Assembly: GCA_020628095.1 (NCBI GenBank)
Contig: JAHDFP010000012.1
Span: forward strand, 62,161 to 126,160
From: Saprospiraceae bacterium
Lineage (GTDB): Bacteria; Bacteroidota; Bacteroidia; Chitinophagales; Saprospiraceae
Length of the DNA: 64,000 nt
Direction of reading: 5' to 3'
Both the position numbers and the translations under genes were made by a program. This document shows, one piece after another, positions 36,636 through 45,585 of the stretch; position 1 is the stretch's first letter; every line of letters begins with the position of its first letter. The notes beneath the pieces are model-generated. The model did no database searches. It saw only the letters and a list, made by a program, of their open reading frames with translations, and was not told the origin of the DNA.

Positions 36636-38108
36636 TCACTCGACAGTAAATGTAACTCGACGATGAGATTCATGATATGGGTCGGCAATTTGGTTTGGAT
36701 TGGGTCGAGAATAACCAACTCCTGTAGCAGATAGGAACTTAGATGGAATTCCCATATCTATTAATATTTTCCGAACTTGCCTAGCCCTACCTGTAGATAA
36801 TAAGTATATAATTTTTTCTTCACCATTAATATCTCTTGAAGCATGTCCAATCACCTGTATAACCACCTTATCGTTGTCTTTAATTATTGCCTTTATTTTA
36901 TCATAAATATCTGATATCACAATCATTGACTGAGGTTTAACTAATGAATCATCAGGATTAAAATAAATTTCGGAAGCCAGTTTATTAAGTTCTTTGTTAT
37001 CAACACTAAGTTTTTTAATATCAATAATTCTCCTAGATTCTTCATTAAGATGACTTTTTCTTTTTTCTATTTTTTCAACATTTTTGATATTTTCTTGGTT
37101 ATATAACTGGTCAAATATGTATATCCCAGAACCGGCTGTCCCAACATAAACTTTATTATTCAACCTATCTTCTTCAATAACTGTAGCCATATTACTCTGA
37201 TACAAGGATGTATTATTTAAATTCAACCTAATAGAATCAGTGGAATAAAACAGGCTGTCACCACCAATCCAATGATTAGAATTCTTATCTCTATATACGA
37301 CAGAAATTCTATTCATTCCAACATCCAAAGGTGTTCCGCTAAAAGTACTTTTTTCATTTTTGGCATGTATCATGTAAAGTTTGTTTCGTGATGCTATAAA
37401 TGCCACTTTACCTTTGGTACTTATTGAGTGAATAATAATCTTTGAACGTCTTGATGATTCCATGAAACGAATTTTTTGAATTGTTGATTTCTTAAAATTG
37501 AATCTATACAACTCAGTTCTTGAAGCTAACAATATTGAATTTGTTGATAGTTTCGCTGAATAATAAACCGTAAACCTATTATCCTTATCCAGTTTATAAG
37601 GATATTTATTAATTCTATAGAAACCATCTTTTTCAAAAACAATTACCCCCTTCTTCCTAGTGATTAAGTAAAATTTGTTCTTAACGGAAATTAGATCAAC
37701 GATTTTTAGATCGTTCCAACCTGAGTCTAGAAATACGGATTCTCCATTCAAGCAATTCACCAAAAAGCCATTACCAAGTAAACACCATATTGTGTTCAAA
37801 TGGTTATCAACCACCAATTTAATTTTTGAGGGTGAGTTATAGTTTTTGTTTATTATGTCATAATGTAAAGATTGTAGATAATCGTCTTTATAACTATACT
37901 TAAAAAGTCCGTGCCTTTTCGTTAGAATATAGACGTAATCTTTAAAAACCTTAACGTCACGGATAATTGACTTCTTGGTTATCCCTATCGTGTTATCTAA
38001 TGCGGTATATACATTTTGGTCGAGTCGAACAACCTTTTCTTGAGAGCACATTGAGTTAATCAATACGAAACTCATAATGGTTCCTAATAATGTTCTGATC
38101 TTGCTCAT
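36636..38108 (-). CDS. Secreted beta-propeller protein with C-terminal OmpA domain
   Basis: A 490-aa protein. The signal peptide (MSKIRTLLGTIMSFVLINSMCSQ) gives way to a WD40/regulator-propeller-like region (about 28-345) with repeated strand motifs (FKDYVYILTKRHGLFKYS, NKFYLITRKKGVIVFEKDGFY, NKVYVGTAGSGIYIFDQ). The C-terminal OmpA-type domain (about 375-490) has IYFNPDDSLVKPQS, VIQVIGHASRDINGEE, LSTGRARQVRKILIDMGI and SHRRVTFTVE. It probably binds peptidoglycan and presents the propeller in the periplasm or at the surface. It overlaps the upstream 297-aa gene by 53 bp. AT-rich compared with neighbours. Confidence 0.8.
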   Translation of the reverse strand: MSKIRTLLGTIMSFVLINSMCSQEKVVRLDQNVYTALDNTIGITKKSIIRDVKVFKDYVYILTKRHGLFKYSYKDDYLQSLHYDIINKNYNSPSKIKLVVDNHLNTIWCLLGNGFLVNCLNGESVFLDSGWNDLKIVDLISVKNKFYLITRKKGVIVFEKDGFYRINKYPYKLDKDNRFTVYYSAKLSTNSILLASRTELYRFNFKKSTIQKIRFMESSRRSKIIIHSISTKGKVAFIASRNKLYMIHAKNEKSTFSGTPLDVGMNRISVVYRDKNSNHWIGGDSLFYSTDSIRLNLNNTSLYQSNMATVIEEDRLNNKVYVGTAGSGIYIFDQLYNQENIKNVEKIEKRKSHLNEESRRIIDIKKLSVDNKELNKLASEIYFNPDDSLVKPQSMIVISDIYDKIKAIIKDNDKVVIQVIGHASRDINGEEKIIYLLSTGRARQVRKILIDMGIPSKFLSATGVGYSRPNPNQIADPYHESHRRVTFTVE

Positions 38109-38949
38109 ATATTAATTCAAACTTATATCTTCCCTTTTGGTATTTTTTAAATGATTGATTGTTTATGTTCTCACTTATATCTATGTAATAGGATACTTTT
38201 CCACTTTCAACAGGTATGAATTCGGAACTAAACAATTCCAAAATTGACCCATCATTTTTGGTGTAATTTAAATTAAAGGCGTAATCTGGAAACTCCGATT
38301 GAAATCCGTCTACAACAAACTCAATAAAAACCGAATCAACTAGATTTGCCCGAATTTCACTTGTGTTTTTGCTATCCAATTTCAGACGGGTGTTAGGCTT
38401 ATTTCTAAAAAGCCTATCTCTTTGGTAAGCTGTTAATTTAAATGTATAATCAAATAAAAGTTGATTCACTCGCTTTATATCAGATACACTTTCTTTAATT
38501 AGTTCTTTATGCGCCTTAGAAAGAATATTAAAGTCCTTTTCTTTCGACAAATATTTTTGTGCAGCGAAAATTGAATCTTTTTTGTGCATTTCGATTAACT
38601 GAGCAGTCCGAAGTTTGTTTTTAGCATCCCTACTATCTGCCTTAGAAATTAATAACTCATATGTATTAATAATCGAATCTTTTCTAATAAGAGCGTCATT
38701 CAAGTCTTTAATAATTCGAGACTTCAATGCGGATCTTTCTTTCTCTTTTTGATATTCATTGTCAATAGACAGTTCATAATTAATTGCCTCCTCCTCTTTT
38801 TTTTTGAGGTCATTTAATATCTTGAAATCCTCAGAGACATCAACCTTGTAAGATGAATATTTTGTTGTACTCGTTTGAGCTTTTACCATGAAAGGATGAA
38901 AACTCAGAATCACCAAATAACAAAACATTTCTTTCCTAAATATTCTCAT
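38056..38949 (-). CDS. Secreted coiled-coil protein of the envelope cluster
   Basis: A 297-aa protein with a signal peptide (MRIFRKEMFCYLVILSFHPFMVKAQ, 1-25). A helical coiled-coil region runs from about 45 to 165 (KKEEEAINYELSIDNEYQKEKERSALKSR and following). A C-terminal beta domain (about 190-297) has FVVDGFQSEFPDYAFNL and SGKVSYYIDISENI. No family is recognised. Its 3' end overlaps the OmpA-propeller gene by 53 bp and its 5' end overlaps the 238-aa gene by 14 bp. The three genes are surely co-transcribed and probably form one envelope complex. Confidence 0.7.
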   Translation of the reverse strand: MRIFRKEMFCYLVILSFHPFMVKAQTSTTKYSSYKVDVSEDFKILNDLKKKEEEAINYELSIDNEYQKEKERSALKSRIIKDLNDALIRKDSIINTYELLISKADSRDAKNKLRTAQLIEMHKKDSIFAAQKYLSKEKDFNILSKAHKELIKESVSDIKRVNQLLFDYTFKLTAYQRDRLFRNKPNTRLKLDSKNTSEIRANLVDSVFIEFVVDGFQSEFPDYAFNLNYTKNDGSILELFSSEFIPVESGKVSYYIDISENINNQSFKKYQKGRYKFELIYEQDQNIIRNHYEFRID

Positions 38950-39652
38950 ACCTTTCCTTTAATTCGTTAACACCGTAAATCAATAAATACTCTAATGAAT
39001 CTTGATTAGGTTTATTTTGTAGGACATTTATCTTCATTCCGAAATAATTCAAACTAATACTTAGTAATTTGCACCTATTAGTTTTTTTATTTTTACATTT
39101 TTCTGAATAGTTCGTTTGATATTCTCCTAGCACATTCTTTGCCTCTTCTAATTTGTCATAATAAATCTGATCATTCGAATAACTTATATTACCAGCTTCG
39201 TTTTCATCACCATAAGAGTCAATTTCACTTAATTCCTCGAACAGCTCAATCAACAATTTCTCAGCCTTTTTTTTATTCTCATCAAATTCAAACGTATTAT
39301 TGTTCATAACTTTTAACATGCCACATAGTGAGTTTCTTTTTGCCTGATAGGACTGATAAAAGGTTCTTGACAATTGACTAGAAGAAGTTTTATGTTTCAC
39401 AATTGTACCCTTTAACTCACTAAATAAATCTGTAGATAATTCGGCATTCGCGAGCTTAAATTTAGTTAAGAGAATATTTAAATCACTTTTGAGATCATTT
39501 CTCAAATCAGTATCCATTTTTTCAGTTCCAATCTCTACTACGTTCATACCATCCAAACTAGGAATAGGGCACTTTTCTTCAAGCCTGTTGTAGAGAAGAA
39601 GAACTAAAAACGCCATTAGTAATAAGGCCATTAGTAAAAAAAGTCTTTTCAT
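38936..39652 (-). CDS. Membrane-anchored protein, first gene of the envelope cluster
   Basis: A 238-aa protein with one N-terminal membrane anchor (LFLLMALLLMAFLVLLLYNRLEEKC, 4-28). A charged, mostly helical extracytoplasmic domain follows (LRNDLKSDLNILLTKFKLANAELSTD; KKKAEKLLIELFEELSEID). No family is recognised. It is the first of three overlapping minus-strand genes, and its composition is AT-rich. Confidence 0.68.
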   Translation of the reverse strand: MKRLFLLMALLLMAFLVLLLYNRLEEKCPIPSLDGMNVVEIGTEKMDTDLRNDLKSDLNILLTKFKLANAELSTDLFSELKGTIVKHKTSSSQLSRTFYQSYQAKRNSLCGMLKVMNNNTFEFDENKKKAEKLLIELFEELSEIDSYGDENEAGNISYSNDQIYYDKLEEAKNVLGEYQTNYSEKCKNKKTNRCKLLSISLNYFGMKINVLQNKPNQDSLEYLLIYGVNELKERYENI

Positions 39653-39768
39653 TTCAATATTGATTATTCGTTGTTGTAATTAATATGTTGACGTCCACAA
39701 GACTACCCACTTTCAAAAAGAGTTATAATTTGAAAAAACGTTACCCCCCATCTCTCACTATTTCCAAC

Positions 39769-39803
39769 AAAAAAAGGGATTCCACCTTTCGGCAGAATCC
39801 CTT
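39769..39803 (-). terminator. Intrinsic terminator of the Omp28 gene
   Basis: Perfect 9-bp stem AAGGGATTC (39774-39782) / GAATCCCTT (39795-39803) with a 12-nt loop. On the minus strand it is followed by a U-run. It lies 27 bp after the stop codon at 39831. Confidence 0.85.
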
Positions 39804-39830
39804 CCAACAATGATTAATCTTTTAGTTATG

Positions 39831-41894
39831 CTATCTGATGACTGAGATGCGGCTTTTGCCTAGCAACTGCTGAGATTGTCCGCGTAGCTCTATCATATAT
39901 AATCCAGCTTCTAGTCCAGTCGCTTGGACTTGTATTTTTTGTTGTCCTTTAGTCATGTAGTCTGTGTGGACTAACTGACCTTGCATGTTATAGATACTCA
40001 ATGTCGCTCTCTCAGCCACACTTTGCTCCAGACTCATCGTGAATAAATCCGATGTCGGATTAGGGAAAACAGTCGAAGAGAACTCTGGTATCTCATTGAC
40101 ATCCGTGCTCAATCCGTAGAACCAATTATGCGCACGACGCAATATCCTAAGAGCCACATCACGATCAGATAATTGCTCTAGGTTGAAACCTAAGTAGACA
40201 ACTTTATAGTTGCCATCTGTATATCTGACACCACCTACTTTAGAGCCAGAGCCATAGTTGAATATCGCTTCTGCGCCGTTGATCGGGCTGAGTTCTTCTG
40301 GGTAGATGTTGCCACCACCATAGATATCTCTTATAGTCGATGTCCCTACACCACCAAATACATTATCTCCATCGACAGGTCTTATTGACCCGTTAGAAGA
40401 AGAACCATCACTGAGATAATCAGCGTGGAGGTAGTCCTCATAGAATGCCTGCGTGACTGGCGTACCATTACCAGCAGACTCCCATGTATCCCATCCAATA
40501 TCTTGTCCCGCCACAAATAGATTACCGCCTCTATCCAAGAACGTAGACAATGACGCCACCATATCTTCTGTCAGACCTGGGAAAGTCCATCCAATATTAT
40601 AATAAACATTATTGACACCTGCTAAGGCGTTATTCTCTTGGAAACCCACAAGTGTCTGAGGCTTGGTATTATAGAATCCACGATTGTCAGCCTCTTCTAA
40701 TGCAGACATATAATTAACCTCATATCTTTCTGCTTCTGCATTGGAGATAACAAGGTCCGTGACACCACTGATAACATTGACCTGATAAGTCAATGGCTTA
40801 GACTGCGGAAAGGCTTTGGACTGCATAGTCAGTGTCGCGACACCGATACCCACTTCGCTACCAGAATTTACTTTCAGACCGATATTCATATCCGTGTTAC
40901 CGTCGACATCTACAGAAGATGCGGCGTTACCATCCACAAGAACTTGTGCTGACCAAGAGTCTGGAGCATCCAGACTAAGGCTAATGTCATAAGTATCTGC
41001 ATCTGGTAAGAAATTACTCAGTTCCATATCTACATTAGCATCCTCTCCAGCATCCGTGCTGATGTAATTAGCTCCCGGTGCAGCAGAAAGAGAAGAAACA
41101 ACGACCGTCGATCCTCCATTGGCTTTCACTTTTTTACCTGTGAATATATTCCTACGACTTTCTGATACGTAAGCCACGATGTCACAGTCCTCTATATCAT
41201 AATCCTGTGGCACTGTCCATGTGTAAGACTTGCTATACTCGCCGCCCGCTTCTGGACTGGATACCTCATCACCCCACTGACCTGTCAAGAAATGTCTTAG
41301 TATCTTATTATGCTCGTAGTTATTACTATTTCCGTTACTGTAATCTACCTGATATCCTACGACTCCATTCTGTAAGAAAGCCACATGTACAAAATTAGAA
41401 GCTGATGTATTGCCGGTATAATATAATTCTACATTGACAGTGAGTTCTCTGGTCGTTTCGTCAAAGGAAGATTCTACACCCACATTGACAGGTGATTTTT
41501 CTTCTTTGATCTCATCACCATAGACTTGCCACACGGCTCTGGATAATGCTAATCCATCATCGAAAGTCTTTCTATTGACTGTACCACTTGGATAACCGAG
41601 GACACCCATTTCTCTGGCAAGGTTATCACCAAAAGGTGTTCTGAAATCTGGCTGACCAGCCGAAGGCGTCGCATATCCCCCTGCATGCACATTGATTATA
41701 ACCACATTGTCTGGATCTGCCGCTTTCATGTTATTAGCGATCCTGTGTCCATCTGGACAATATCCACATTTGATACCTGTGAATTCTTCCAAGATGACGA
41801 CTTTATTTTCTTCACTTTTAGAGACTAAACTTTGAGCCGTAGATAAGCTCGCAAAGAGTAGAACAGAGAATAGAGTGTAAAAGGTTTTTTTCAT
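39831..41894 (-). CDS. Omp28-related T9SS protein with thioredoxin-like motif
   Basis: A 687-aa secreted protein. It has a signal peptide (1-20, STA). The Omp28-type domain (about 28-265) starts with VVILEEFTGIKCGYCPDGHRIANN; CGYC at 43-46 resembles a thioredoxin active site. It continues VIINVHAGGYATP, GYPSGTVNRK and HNKILRHFLTGQWGDEV. A beta-sandwich region (about 270-385) and a GATase-like Rossmann segment follow (about 390-600, YNIGWTFPGLTEDMVASLSTFLDRGGNLFVAGQDIGWD). The T9SS sorting domain is VFPNPTSDLF to KSRISVIR. Likely surface exposed; activity unproven. Confidence 0.85.
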   Translation of the reverse strand: MKKTFYTLFSVLLFASLSTAQSLVSKSEENKVVILEEFTGIKCGYCPDGHRIANNMKAADPDNVVIINVHAGGYATPSAGQPDFRTPFGDNLAREMGVLGYPSGTVNRKTFDDGLALSRAVWQVYGDEIKEEKSPVNVGVESSFDETTRELTVNVELYYTGNTSASNFVHVAFLQNGVVGYQVDYSNGNSNNYEHNKILRHFLTGQWGDEVSSPEAGGEYSKSYTWTVPQDYDIEDCDIVAYVSESRRNIFTGKKVKANGGSTVVVSSLSAAPGANYISTDAGEDANVDMELSNFLPDADTYDISLSLDAPDSWSAQVLVDGNAASSVDVDGNTDMNIGLKVNSGSEVGIGVATLTMQSKAFPQSKPLTYQVNVISGVTDLVISNAEAERYEVNYMSALEEADNRGFYNTKPQTLVGFQENNALAGVNNVYYNIGWTFPGLTEDMVASLSTFLDRGGNLFVAGQDIGWDTWESAGNGTPVTQAFYEDYLHADYLSDGSSSNGSIRPVDGDNVFGGVGTSTIRDIYGGGNIYPEELSPINGAEAIFNYGSGSKVGGVRYTDGNYKVVYLGFNLEQLSDRDVALRILRRAHNWFYGLSTDVNEIPEFSSTVFPNPTSDLFTMSLEQSVAERATLSIYNMQGQLVHTDYMTKGQQKIQVQATGLEAGLYMIELRGQSQQLLGKSRISVIR

Positions 41895-42127
41895 CTGATT
41901 ATGTTTTATTTTAAATGATTGATTAGGAGGTATTTATAAATAACAAAATGACCTCCTCGTTGTGTCTTAATTATTTGGCTCACAGACGTTTCTTGTGAGC
42001 GACTTCTACAAAAAAAGTTATGTCAATGTAATCTTTATATCTCAGATTATGTGCAGATGTGGCAGTGTTTCTGATATAATTGATTATTAAGGACATCGTG
42101 GGGTCTGATCTAAGGTAAGATCATTCT

Positions 42128-43171
42128 TTACTCATTTTTATAAATGCCTATATATCGTTCTCCTGGTTTGGCATAACCGCGATACATTCCTGCGGTATTG
42201 AATGGCATGGAGATATTACCCTGCGCATCTAAAGCAATCAATCCGCCGCTGCCTTCGGCGGCAAGTAGTTTTTCATTGATAATATGGTTAGCGGCATGGT
42301 CCAGTGTATGATTGCCGTACTCCATCATCGCCGAGACGTCATGCGCCACAGCATATCTGATAAAATATTCTCCATGTCCCGTACATGAGACACCACAGGT
42401 CTTATTATTGGCATAAGTCCCGGCTCCTATAATCGGCGAATCTCCGATGCGATCATATTTTTTGTTAGTCATACCACCTGTCGATGTACCTGCAACGATC
42501 TGACCGTTCTTATCCAGTGCCACCGCCCCGACCGTACCAAATTTGCTATCTTCTGACACCTCTGTGATGTAGCCTGTTTCTTTTTCTTTGGCCAATATAT
42601 TCTGAAGGCTTTGCCATCTTCTCTCGGTGTAGAAATATTCTGGCTCGACGATCTCCATACCTTGCTCGGCACAAAATTGTTCCGCCCCCACTCCAGTCAG
42701 TAAGACATGGACACTTTTCTCCAGTACCGCTCTGGCTCCATCTATGGGATGCTTGACATTAGACACACCACCGATGGCGCCTGCATGGAGGGCAGAGCCT
42801 TCCATGATCGAGGCGTCCATTCTGTTCTCTCCGTCATTAGTAAAGACGGCTCCTTTACCTGCATTAAACAGTGGCGAATCTTCCATAGACTTGATCGTTT
42901 CTACGACGGCATCCATACTACTGCCGCCCTCCTTCAGTATCTTCTCACCGATGTCAAGCGCATGATTGAGTGCATCTTGATATTCTTTTTCTTTCTCTGG
43001 GGTCATGTTCTTTTTGAGTATCGTGCCTGCACCGCCATGTATGACGAGTGCGTAAGCGGGAGGGGTTGATGACATTTCCTGACTATTATGAGATGTGGAT
43101 TCTGTTTTGCAAGAGGCGAAAAATATAAGGCAAGCAGAGACTATACCGAGGGTGATCTGTCTTATGGTCAT
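42128..43171 (-). CDS. Isoaspartyl peptidase / plant-type L-asparaginase (Ntn hydrolase)
   Basis: A 347-aa protein when started at ATG 43171, which gives a lipoprotein signal (LIFFASC, Cys21); a start 12 codons further upstream adds a hydrophobic stretch. It has YALVIHGGAGT, NAGKGAVFTNDGENRMDASIMEG, GAIGGVSNVKHPIDGARAV and the autocleavage site KFGTVGAVALD with nucleophile Thr213, followed by GTSTGGMTNKKYDRIGDSPIIGAGTYA. The enzyme removes isoaspartyl residues or hydrolyses asparagine after self-processing. Lipidation implies action outside the cytoplasm. It is unrelated in fold to the short asparaginase at 19.8 kb. Confidence 0.92.
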   Translation of the reverse strand: MTIRQITLGIVSACLIFFASCKTESTSHNSQEMSSTPPAYALVIHGGAGTILKKNMTPEKEKEYQDALNHALDIGEKILKEGGSSMDAVVETIKSMEDSPLFNAGKGAVFTNDGENRMDASIMEGSALHAGAIGGVSNVKHPIDGARAVLEKSVHVLLTGVGAEQFCAEQGMEIVEPEYFYTERRWQSLQNILAKEKETGYITEVSEDSKFGTVGAVALDKNGQIVAGTSTGGMTNKKYDRIGDSPIIGAGTYANNKTCGVSCTGHGEYFIRYAVAHDVSAMMEYGNHTLDHAANHIINEKLLAAEGSGGLIALDAQGNISMPFNTAGMYRGYAKPGERYIGIYKNE

Positions 43172-43312
43172 GATGATATAAATAATTAAGAAGATTAAAA
43201 TAATCAATCTATGGGAAGTCCTGCTAATTTATATTATTGAATACCACTGATACGCCTTGCTATATGGTCAGCCAAGCCTTTTTATCTATCTTCATTTCTT
43301 ATTTCAAGTTGA

Positions 43313-44233
43313 TTGTTTTTGAGCCAAAAGAAAAAATACCTTATCGTCATCACTGGTCCGACGGCCATCGGAAAAACAGCACTCACCTTACAACTTAATC
43401 AAAAATATAACACCTCCATCATCTCCGCAGACAGCAGACAGATCTACAAAGAATTATCCATCGGCACAGCCAAACCAACACCAAGCGAAATTGCAAGTGG
43501 TCCTATCAAACTCGTGGATCATATATCGCTGGCAGATGATTATAGCGTGGGACATTTTGAGAAAGAGGCTATGGCGATTATTGCAGAGGATCATATGCAA
43601 GGAGACATAAGCATCCTTAGTGGAGGAACTGGACTATACATCAAAGCCGTCTGTCAGGGTCTCAACGAATTTCCAGCTGTGGAAAAATCCATCAGAGAGG
43701 CCCTCTCCTCAGAATACCAAGAAAAGGGAATTACTACCCTACAAGAAAAACTAAAATCCAAAGACCCCGACTATTATCATACCGTCGACATCCATAATGC
43801 CCAACGACTGATCCGCGCACTCTCCGTCATAGAGTCCACAGGCAAGACCTTTAGCTCTTTTTTAAATCAACCTTTAGCCCAAAGACCATTCGACGTAATC
43901 AGTATCATACTGAATCAAGAAAGAGATATCCTATATGACCGCATCAATCAACGCGTCGATAAAATGATCACCGCAGGACTTCTCGACGAAGTAGAATCCC
44001 TACTACCCTACCGCCACCATAACGCGCTCAACACCGTCGGCTACAAAGAAATATTCCAATACATAGATGGTGAGCTATCCAGAGAAGAAGCCATAGAAGA
44101 GATCAAAAAGAACACCCGCCGCTACGCGAAACGGCAATTGACCTGGATAAGAAAGTATAATGATGGGAGGTGTTTTTTGCCGAGTGATGTGGACGGGGTT
44201 ATGGCGTATATACAAAATAGGTTAGAAGTTTAA
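43313..44233 (+). CDS. miaA: tRNA dimethylallyltransferase (TTG start)
   Basis: A 306-aa MiaA that adds dimethylallyl to A37 of UNN-reading tRNAs. Evidence: P-loop ITGPTAIGKTALTL (13-26), ISADSRQIYKELSIGTAKPT, LSGGTGLYIKAV, QRLIRALSVIESTGK and NTRRYAKRQLTWIR. An in-frame TGA immediately precedes codon 43313, and the only upstream-of-P-loop starts are TTG 43313 and TTG 43319, so translation begins at TTG. Length is normal. It is followed by repeat DNA. Confidence 0.93.
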   Translation: MFLSQKKKYLIVITGPTAIGKTALTLQLNQKYNTSIISADSRQIYKELSIGTAKPTPSEIASGPIKLVDHISLADDYSVGHFEKEAMAIIAEDHMQGDISILSGGTGLYIKAVCQGLNEFPAVEKSIREALSSEYQEKGITTLQEKLKSKDPDYYHTVDIHNAQRLIRALSVIESTGKTFSSFLNQPLAQRPFDVISIILNQERDILYDRINQRVDKMITAGLLDEVESLLPYRHHNALNTVGYKEIFQYIDGELSREEAIEEIKKNTRRYAKRQLTWIRKYNDGRCFLPSDVDGVMAYIQNRLEV

Positions 44234-44256
44234 TCGCACTTAGGTATAATCAGAAG

Positions 44257-44561
44257 TGGCTTTTTCTTTATGGTATGTTACTTTGGCATTGCCCCAAAGT
44301 AATCAAAACTTTAGTTCATTAAAAGGTCTTTTTGCTCTGCTCGCCTCCTTCAGACTAAGTAATGAACGGCTTAAATATGATTCTCTGCTCTTGCTGCCGT
44401 CTCCGCCAGTAAGCATCATTAAGTATTGTTGTCGGCGAGGACGCCAAAAACAGCATGAATAGATATGCTCTGGTCTCAACATGTTTTTCAATTTGGGCTT
44501 GTCGAAAAATCTTAAGTCAGTGAAAATGCACATCTGGAGATCTCTCCACAAGGTCGAGATG
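44257..44561. repeat. Inverted copy of the 33-kb repeat unit
   Basis: This block is the reverse complement of the repeat family at 32963-33885. TATGTTACTTTGGCATTGCC (about 44273-44292) matches the tail of unit 3. GACGGCTT-like and GGCGTCTCC-like segments and GTTGTCGGCGAGGACGCC match the middle. An R1 copy is at 44489-44561. The remaining bases up to 44665 hold only a GCTGGCGTCTTCGCCAGC hairpin (about 44609-44626). No gene is supported. Confidence 0.8.
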
Positions 44562-44665
44562 AAAAAAATAAAAAGAACCCGAGACACGTTGAATGTTCTC
44601 TGCTCTTGCTGGCGTCTTCGCCAGCTCTCTCAAAAACAGGCTTATGAAAGTGGACAGAAAAACCA

Positions 44666-45007
44666 TTACAATATTTCCTCCACTCTCTCTGGCGGTCTGG
44701 CGATCACGGCTTTATCACCGTGGATGACGATGGGGCGTTCTATGAGTTGTGGGTAGGTGGTCATAGCAGTAATCCATTGGGTGGCAGTCATCTTTTTGTC
44801 CTTGTACTTTTCTTTGTATATGGGTTCGTTTTTGCGGATGAGTTCTTGAGGCTTGATGTCTAAGAGCTTGAGCAGGGCTTTGATGTCCTTTTTGGTGGGG
44901 GTCTCTTTCATATAGAGGATGATCTCTGGGTCTATAGACTGAGATTGTAATAATTCTAAAGTTTCTCGGCTTTTTCTGCACCTCGGATTATGATAGATTT
45001 TTATCAT
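44666..45007 (-). CDS. ArsC/Spx-family arsenate reductase-like protein (glutaredoxin-coupled type)
   Basis: A 113-aa protein when started at ATG 45007 (MIKIYHNPRCRKSRETLELL). The frame runs 21 codons further upstream across the divergent gene start, which is rejected. Catalytic-type Cys10 lies in HNPRCRKSR. The motifs LLKLLDIKPQELIRKNEPIYKE and LIERPIVIHGDKAVIARPPERV are the ArsC/YffB signature, including the Arg of the oxyanion site. Arsenate reduction is the name of the family, but many members act in general thiol stress. It is divergent from the thioesterase gene with 38 bp between the starts. Confidence 0.88.
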   Translation of the reverse strand: MIKIYHNPRCRKSRETLELLQSQSIDPEIILYMKETPTKKDIKALLKLLDIKPQELIRKNEPIYKEKYKDKKMTATQWITAMTTYPQLIERPIVIHGDKAVIARPPERVEEIL

Positions 45008-45045
45008 TGCACTTCGTTTTTTATGAGAAGGACCAAAAATAGAAT

Positions 45046-45474
45046 ATGATCTGGAAAAACAACCCGACACTGGAAGGAATCACAATGATCAATGCCAATA
45101 CGATGGTCGATCACCTGGGTATAGAGATGGTCGAGCTGGGAGATGATTACCTGATGGCAAAAATGCCCGTAGATAGACGGACCAAGCAGCCAATGGGTCT
45201 ATTGCACGGAGGGGCTTCTGTAACTCTTGCAGAGTCGCTGGGGTCCATTGCCTCAGTCCTGACCATAGAGGATATGTCCAAGCAATCCGTCGTCGGCATC
45301 GAAATCAATGCCAATCATCTCAAATCTGCCAAGTCTGGTTACGTCTTAGGCAAAGCCTACCCTATCAAGCTCGGTCGCCGCCTACACGTCTGGCAGATAG
45401 ACATCAAGGACGAAGATGGTAATATGGTCTGCACGTCACGACTGACAACGATGATAATAGATAATAAGAGCTAA
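45046..45474 (+). CDS. Hotdog-fold thioesterase (PaaI/YbdB/MenI-like)
   Basis: A 142-aa protein with the PaaI-type hotdog core: MVDHLGIEMVELGDDYLMAKMPVDRRTKQPMGLLHGGASVTLAESLGS (HGG motif and catalytic Glu68 in LAES), GIEINANHLKSAKSG and TSRLTTMII. It hydrolyses acyl- or aroyl-CoA; DHNA-CoA (menaquinone pathway) or general clearance are both possible. It is divergently oriented from the arsC-like gene with a shared short promoter region. Confidence 0.9.
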   Translation: MIWKNNPTLEGITMINANTMVDHLGIEMVELGDDYLMAKMPVDRRTKQPMGLLHGGASVTLAESLGSIASVLTIEDMSKQSVVGIEINANHLKSAKSGYVLGKAYPIKLGRRLHVWQIDIKDEDGNMVCTSRLTTMIIDNKS

Positions 45475-45585
45475 TCTGTCTCACTATTGATTGAGGTAAT
45501 TGACTTATTTGTCACTTAGGTTATCATGCAATAAGGCGAAAAATAGATATTCATCGTACTTTAGTATCAAAATTAGTTTTAATAC

